Program-made: the position numbers and the translations under genes | NCBI GenBank assembly: GCA_012744435.1 | Contig: JAAYCA010000044.1 | Span: forward strand, 1-64,000 | Reading direction: 5' to 3' | Length of the DNA: 64,000 bases | From: Bacteroidales bacterium | GTDB taxonomy: Bacteria > Bacteroidota > Bacteroidia > Bacteroidales > UBA932 | Part shown: positions 59,080 through 64,000 of the stretch, piece by piece | How positions within the stretch are numbered: the stretch's first letter is position 1 | Layout: every line of letters starts with the position of its first letter | The notes under the pieces: generated by a model | What the model was told of the DNA's origin: nothing | Database searches by the model: none | The model's input: the letters and a program-made list of their open reading frames with translations, nothing else

Positions 59080-59114
59080 AAAAAGGGAGCCGATCCAAAA
59101 CGGACCGGCTCCCT
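59080..59114 (-). terminator. Terminator of the BACON/OB-fold lipoprotein gene
   Basis: A stem of 13 bp with one mismatch (59084-59096 with 59102-59114), loop of 5 nt, followed on the minus strand by TTTT. Confidence 0.85.
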
Positions 59115-59131
59115 CAAAAAGCAGATAAATA

Positions 59132-60853
59132 TTATTCGGTCTTTCCGTTCAAGGAATAGATGTAAGCCTTGCCGGAGGATGTTTCATAGGTAGAACCGTA
59201 CTTGGTCAGGAGGCCATGGAGGATCACATCGTCGCCGACGGCGATCTGTGTGTCGCCTTCCACCCACTTCCTGTTGCCAAGATAGAGGACACGGTATGCC
59301 TCGAAGTCGTCCTCGTGGGACGTGCCATCATCGGAGATGTAGAAGGTGGCATTGCCATAGGAACCGAATTCACCCTTGTTGGCGATCTTGCTGATCTTGC
59401 CCTGGACATAGACCTGGGCGGCGCACTTGGCGTCGATGCTTGCCTTGGCGCCCGCAGAATTGAACGGCATGGCAAGATTGCCCAGACCGTTGGTCTCCTC
59501 GGTGACGCCATTGATACTGTAGATATAGGCTTTGTTCTGGACGGTCTCGGCAATGCCCTTATAAAGCGTAAGCTTGCCGCAGATGATCACTTCGTCACCG
59601 ACCGCGACCTGGCCCTGGTTCTCTTCGCCGTTCCACTTCTGGTTGTCGAAGTAATAGACGCGGTAAGCCTCGAAGTCCTTGGCCTGATCAACGTTCTTAT
59701 CATCCTCACCATGGAACTCGCCGTCATCGGAGATGAAGAAGGTGGCGTTGCCATAGGAACCGAACTCACCCTTGTTGGCAATTCTCGAGACGATACCCTT
59801 CACGTAGAAGTCCTTCGCGCTCTCGCCGCCCAGTTTGTTGGCATATTCGATGGCCTCTGTGACGGAGAACGGCACTGCCAGCGTACCGGACAGACCGGCC
59901 TGATTGACCGTGGAAGTCACTGTGGAGGTGTTGCCAGCGGCGGAAGAGGAATAGGAGATCGTCGCGATACGAGGACCGGCTACGTTCTCGGCGGCCAGTA
60001 AAGTAACGAAAGTAGTGTCAGGAACGGCGATGGTCGGGAAAGCCGGATCCGGAATGCCCGGGACCACATCGATGCCGGAGATGGAGAGCCATGCCTTGGC
60101 TGCCTCCGGAATCTCGATGGCGATGTTACCGCCCTTGCTCACCAGGCCAACCTGGAACGTGCCGCCGTCGCTCTCGAGGGAAGCCTCGCTGCCGGAGACG
60201 AGCTGCACCAGGGACTTGGTAACCTTGAGGACCTTGACATCCACAAGCTCGACCGTGCCGTTGTAGGTGGTCTTCGGACCCTGAACCTTCACGACGTCGC
60301 CCTCTTCGATGCCGAAGCTGGCCCAGTTGTACGCGCCTTCAGCATCCACGGTACCGTAGATGTAGATCTGGCCGGTCTCGTCCTCGAGGTACCAGTTGCC
60401 ATACTGCGTATTGGCGATGGAGACACAGACGCCCTCGGCAATATAGGTCTTGCCGTCCGGGCCGGCGAGCACTTCGGAGCAGGTCGCCTCGGACACGAAG
60501 TTGACGCCCTGGGCGACGGTGATGTGCTGGAACTTGTCGCCAACCTTGATCTTGACGGTCGTCTCGCGATAGCTCGGGGAACCGTCGGCATGGAAGGTCA
60601 CGGTCGCGTCACCGGCGCTGCCGTTCATCGGAGAGACGGTGAGCCAGGACGGAATCTCGTTGTTCTCATCTGTGTACACCTGCCAGGCTTCGGAGGAGGT
60701 CACTTTGATCTGACCGTCACCTCCCGCCTCGGGAATGGAGACATAGGACTTGTCCAGCTGGATCTCGGCGAGATCGCCGGGGAGTTCCTCGACGCAGCCG
60801 ACGGCGAGCAGGGAAAACGCTGCAAGAGCAGAAAGGATATATCTTGTTTTCAT
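59132..60853 (-). CDS. BACON/OB-fold lipoprotein with a duplicated C-terminal module
   Basis: A 573-residue lipoprotein (AVGC, Cys20). Order: BACON-like sandwich (about 30-115), an OB-fold-like segment (about 120-215; GNWYLEDETGQIYIYG, a pattern of DUF6359-type nucleic acid-binding folds), a second BACON-like domain (about 215-320), then two related modules (about 330-455 and 465-573). Both modules contain IANKGEFGSYGNATF(F/Y)ISDDG and end KAYIYS(I/L)NG. The pattern suits surface binding of a polymer. It lies 15 bases downstream of the TonB-dependent receptor gene and probably acts with it. Confidence 0.82.
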   Translation of the reverse strand: MKTRYILSALAAFSLLAVGCVEELPGDLAEIQLDKSYVSIPEAGGDGQIKVTSSEAWQVYTDENNEIPSWLTVSPMNGSAGDATVTFHADGSPSYRETTVKIKVGDKFQHITVAQGVNFVSEATCSEVLAGPDGKTYIAEGVCVSIANTQYGNWYLEDETGQIYIYGTVDAEGAYNWASFGIEEGDVVKVQGPKTTYNGTVELVDVKVLKVTKSLVQLVSGSEASLESDGGTFQVGLVSKGGNIAIEIPEAAKAWLSISGIDVVPGIPDPAFPTIAVPDTTFVTLLAAENVAGPRIATISYSSSAAGNTSTVTSTVNQAGLSGTLAVPFSVTEAIEYANKLGGESAKDFYVKGIVSRIANKGEFGSYGNATFFISDDGEFHGEDDKNVDQAKDFEAYRVYYFDNQKWNGEENQGQVAVGDEVIICGKLTLYKGIAETVQNKAYIYSINGVTEETNGLGNLAMPFNSAGAKASIDAKCAAQVYVQGKISKIANKGEFGSYGNATFYISDDGTSHEDDFEAYRVLYLGNRKWVEGDTQIAVGDDVILHGLLTKYGSTYETSSGKAYIYSLNGKTE

Positions 60854-60868
60854 ATTCTTGCCCTATTA

Positions 60869-63800
60869 TTAGTTGAACATATATTTGAGACCGATCTGGG
60901 CATACCAGCACTGTCCGATACCGTGATTGAATTTCCACGTAGGAACGGATTCGGAGAGGATCTGATTGCCTTTACTGTCCTTGATCGTGGAGAATACGGG
61001 GACACCGTCGGAGTCGATGCGCTCCACGTTGAGGATACGCCCGCCGTTGAAGGCAGGATTCATGGATTTGCTCACGCCCCAGGAGGAGTTGAACAGGTTG
61101 AGGATGTTCTTGACGTCCAGGTTGAGCTGGAGGGTGTTGGTGACACTGCCCACGCGGATCTTGAAGTCATGCTTGTAGCTGAAATCCAGACGGTGGACCC
61201 AAGGGGAATAGACGCTGTAGGCCTCGGCGTACTTGCCGGCATTCTTCGTCAGATACGAATCGGTCGCGGCGTATGCCCAGTAAGCCTTGGAATCCTCGGA
61301 GGAAGCAAAGCGGATCTCGTTTGCGTCGCGCGGGATGTACATCACATCGTAGTTGTAGTTGTCGTTGTTGAGGTCGTTCGCGTACATGAAGGTGTAGTTG
61401 GAACCGCCTCTCCAGGTCTCATAGTACAGGCTGAAGTGATTGTTGGACGCGTCGTCGTAGGAAAGGTTCGCGAAGAAACGGTCAGGAGTCACATACTGGG
61501 AGTTGTGCAGCGGAGCGTTGTTCGGACCCTCGGAAGTCGGGACGTAGGTGAATGCGGAAGAGGCATCGCTGCCCGGCATGCCGGTAAGCTCTTTGGACAC
61601 GGTGTGCGTGTAGGCAGCCGTAAGGAACAGGCCCTCCACCGGACGGGCGTCGATCTGTACGCTGGCGGATCCGCCATAACCCTTCGGAGTGTTGGTCAGC
61701 AGATAGGCGGAGGTGCCGGTGTTGCTCTTCGCGTAATTGTAGGTATAGGTGTAGTCCGTCGGATACATGTGGCGGTTGTCCGCGCCGTTAAGGCGGGCAA
61801 AGCCCTCGACCGACTTCATGTTGTAGTCGCGGATGCAGACGGCGTTGACCGTCTTGTTGAAGATAACCTCACCGCTGATGCTCAGAGGGAAGGAAGTCGG
61901 GAAAGCGTAGTCGACAGCCAGGGAGGTCTTCCAGACCTGCGGCATCTTGAACTTCGGATCCACGGCGGCAATGCTGGAAGGCAGGGTGCCCTTGGCCGGA
62001 TCGTAGGTGGTCGGGAAACCGGCCACGGAGACCATCTTGTCGCGCAGGGCGGCAGGGTCCGTGATCATCTTGCCGGCAAAGGCCGACAGGTACGGGCTGG
62101 GATCGGCAACGCCGTTCTTGTACTTGGTCGTGATCTTGCCCTGGTACTGCACCACACCGGAGTTGGTCGGCATGTTGGTGAAGAATACCAGCGGGAGACG
62201 GCCGGTGAAGAGGCCGGTACCGCCGCGGACCTTGAGGCTCTTGTCGCCCATGACATCCCATACGAAACCGACGCGCGGCGAGAACTGGACCTTCGGGGTC
62301 GGCCAGGTGCCGGTGTCGATATGATAACCGTTGTAGTCAACGTCGTAGATAGCCTGGTTGCGGTTCACATCGGCGTTATTGAAGAGGATGGTCTCGATGC
62401 GCAGGCCGGCGGTCAGCTTGAGACGGTCGGTCGGGTTCCACTCATCCTGTCCGTAAAGCGCGAGCTTGTGGAAACGGACGGTGGCGGCGGGATCCTCGTT
62501 GCCGTCATAACCGTAAGTCAGGTTGACGGTCTCCGGAGTGGCTCCGCTCAGGAAGTCCTGCAGGGAATTGTAGCGGTAGTAACCGGAACCGTTGCGCATG
62601 TAGGCGTTGTCGGCCAGCTGATACTCATAGCTCGCACCGGCGGTGATCTTGTGGCTGCCGGCGAAGTAAGTCACATCGTCCTTGACCGTAAGCACGCGGT
62701 TGTGCACGGCGTTCTTCCAGGTGAAGAGTTCGTAACCTACCGACATGTACGGAGTAATCGTACCCGTACCATCGAGGATGTCGATGAACGGGAACGGCTC
62801 GGAGTTGGTGCCGCGGACATCATCCAGCATGGAGAACGTGGCGAGGAACTGGTTGGACAGGACGTCGGTCAGACGGCTGTTGAGGTCGAGAGACCAGGTG
62901 TTGACCACATTCTGCATGGAATACATCGAGTTGGCGAAAGCCATGGAATACTCGGACAGACGGGCCTTGGTCGTGCGCTGGCCGCAGTCGGAAGAAGAAG
63001 CGTTGGTGCTGTTCCAGCGATTGTTGACCGTGTAGTTGTAGCGCAGGGCCAGATGGTGCTTGTCGGAGATATTCCAGTCGATGCGGGCCAGGACCTTCAT
63101 GTTGTTCTCATCGGCCGGGAAATCGGTCCAGGAACCGGTATCATACTCATATTCCCTTTTCAGGAAGCTGGAGACCGTCTCCATGTCCGCCATGGAAGTG
63201 CGGGAAATGAACTTGTCCGGGTCGGCGGCGCCGTCCTCGGAAGCATGCCAGCGGTTCACCACGGTCGGCATGAGGGAATACTCGTAGTTCGCGAAGAAGA
63301 AGAGTTTGTTCTTGATGATCGGGCCGCCCAGGGTGAAACCGTAGGTGGTGGTGCGGTCCTTGTCGCGGGCACCGGACACCGCTTCGCCGTCCACCACGTC
63401 GCCGCGCATGTTCTCATTGCGGTGATATACGTAAGCGGAACCCTTGAAGGTGTTGGTACCGGACTTGGTGATGGCATTGACACCGCCGCCGATGAAGTTG
63501 GCCTGGCGGACGTCGTACGGGGAGATCACGACCTGCATTTCCTCGATGGCGTCGATGGAGATCGGGCTGCCGCCGCCGGGAAGGCCGTCGGACAGACCGA
63601 AGTTGTTGTTGAAGTTGGCGCCATCCACGGTGAAGTTGGACGTACGGCCGTCAGAACCGGCAAAGCTCATGCCGCTGCCACCATAAGGAGACAGCTTCGT
63701 GACATCGGTGATACTGCGGCTGATGGTAGGCAGCGAAGTGATCTGGGTGCTGGTGATGTTGGTCGCGGCGCCGGTCTTCTCGGCGGCGAACTTGGAAGCG

Positions 63801-63999
63801 GCGGTTGAAACGACAATCGCCTCGGACAGCATCTGTGTGTCGTCGCTGAGCGTCGCATTGAGAGCATACGGCTCGGCGAGCGAAAGGGTGACATCGGTGT
63901 AGGTCACGGTCTGGTAGCCCAGGCAGCTGACCTCAACGGAATACGGGCCACCGGCACGCATACCGTTGATGAAGTAGCGGCCGTCCGCATTGGCCACAG
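60869..63999 (-). CDS. TonB-dependent receptor, Oar-like, N-terminus outside the window
   Basis: About 1043 residues are visible; the gene continues past the right edge, so signal peptide and start are missing. The visible part begins inside a carboxypeptidase-regulatory-like domain (DGRYFINGMRAGGPYSVEV), followed by a plug (DAIEEMQVVISPYDVRQANFIGGG, then NAITKSGTNTFKGSAY) and a large beta-barrel ending GLKYMFN. The plug region resembles Oar-type receptors. It imports an unknown large substrate through the outer membrane with TonB energy. Directly upstream of the BACON/OB-fold lipoprotein. Confidence 0.93.
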   Translation of the reverse strand, partial: VANADGRYFINGMRAGGPYSVEVSCLGYQTVTYTDVTLSLAEPYALNATLSDDTQMLSEAIVVSTAASKFAAEKTGAATNITSTQITSLPTISRSITDVTKLSPYGGSGMSFAGSDGRTSNFTVDGANFNNNFGLSDGLPGGGSPISIDAIEEMQVVISPYDVRQANFIGGGVNAITKSGTNTFKGSAYVYHRNENMRGDVVDGEAVSGARDKDRTTTYGFTLGGPIIKNKLFFFANYEYSLMPTVVNRWHASEDGAADPDKFISRTSMADMETVSSFLKREYEYDTGSWTDFPADENNMKVLARIDWNISDKHHLALRYNYTVNNRWNSTNASSSDCGQRTTKARLSEYSMAFANSMYSMQNVVNTWSLDLNSRLTDVLSNQFLATFSMLDDVRGTNSEPFPFIDILDGTGTITPYMSVGYELFTWKNAVHNRVLTVKDDVTYFAGSHKITAGASYEYQLADNAYMRNGSGYYRYNSLQDFLSGATPETVNLTYGYDGNEDPAATVRFHKLALYGQDEWNPTDRLKLTAGLRIETILFNNADVNRNQAIYDVDYNGYHIDTGTWPTPKVQFSPRVGFVWDVMGDKSLKVRGGTGLFTGRLPLVFFTNMPTNSGVVQYQGKITTKYKNGVADPSPYLSAFAGKMITDPAALRDKMVSVAGFPTTYDPAKGTLPSSIAAVDPKFKMPQVWKTSLAVDYAFPTSFPLSISGEVIFNKTVNAVCIRDYNMKSVEGFARLNGADNRHMYPTDYTYTYNYAKSNTGTSAYLLTNTPKGYGGSASVQIDARPVEGLFLTAAYTHTVSKELTGMPGSDASSAFTYVPTSEGPNNAPLHNSQYVTPDRFFANLSYDDASNNHFSLYYETWRGGSNYTFMYANDLNNDNYNYDVMYIPRDANEIRFASSEDSKAYWAYAATDSYLTKNAGKYAEAYSVYSPWVHRLDFSYKHDFKIRVGSVTNTLQLNLDVKNILNLFNSSWGVSKSMNPAFNGGRILNVERIDSDGVPVFSTIKDSKGNQILSESVPTWKFNHGIGQCWYAQIGLKYMFN

Positions 64000-64000
64000 C

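Overview
The window comes from a GC-rich member of the Bacteroidota, most likely the Bacteroidales. The evidence is Bacteroidota-type -7 promoter boxes (TAnnTTTG) in front of many genes, almost no Shine-Dalgarno sequences, secreted lipoproteins of BACON type, a YARHG protein, a DUF5020-like outer-membrane protein and an Oar-like TonB-dependent receptor. I cannot name the genus. Nearly all of the DNA is coding; no stretch over 300 bases lacks a gene or RNA.

Layout. 1-3575: a tight, overlapping four-gene operon (steroid 5-alpha-reductase family protein, Old Yellow Enzyme, two short-chain dehydrogenases), whose content recalls published gut Bacteroidota clusters that turn 3-oxo-delta4 bile acids into allo/isoallo forms. 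3602-7200: lysS, a TrmH/SpoU methyltransferase, aroE and a convergent aroK. 7279-12417: ssb, two paralogous MFS transporters, dxs. 12474-25498: tRNA-Thr/Tyr/Gly/Thr, tuf, tRNA-Trp, secE-nusG-rplKAJL-rpoBC, nearly the same order as in Escherichia coli. 25554-34962: a sulfur and methionine block (cysK, metY, divergent Lrp/AsnC regulator, a CE1 esterase, cysE, metF, metH). 34989-36113: a REP-associated tyrosine transposase (RAYT) with REP-like palindromes. 36120-46910: U32 peptidase-like protein, two secreted proteins of unknown role, xth, cysS, a small membrane protein, ogt-rdgB, polyprenyl synthetase, rsgA, MATE transporter. 46973-49643: an apt / Tsx-like porin / purine permease operon. 49716-54211: rnr, a YqjD/E/K-like membrane trio, gpmI. 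54349-63999: secreted M3 peptidase, EEP-family phosphohydrolase, a small secreted protein, DNA/RNA endonuclease, a BACON/OB-fold lipoprotein, and a TonB-dependent receptor cut off by the window end.

The least expected signal is a set of palindromic DNA inserts lying in frame inside conserved housekeeping genes. One 105-nt unit occurs almost identically in the TrmH-family gene (5351-5455) and in rnr (50745-50849). It has a closing stem around three hairpins, adds 35 codons in the same reading frame to both proteins, and differs at one stem pair by a compensatory C-G to U-A change. metH carries several further palindromes of other kinds in its linker regions. With a RAYT gene in the same window, this suggests small mobile palindromic elements that tolerate or target coding sequence, comparable in principle to the Rickettsia palindromic elements. 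Three genes (lysS, rdgB, polyprenyl synthetase) have exactly 7 nt between a -7 box and their ATG, which predicts leaderless mRNAs.
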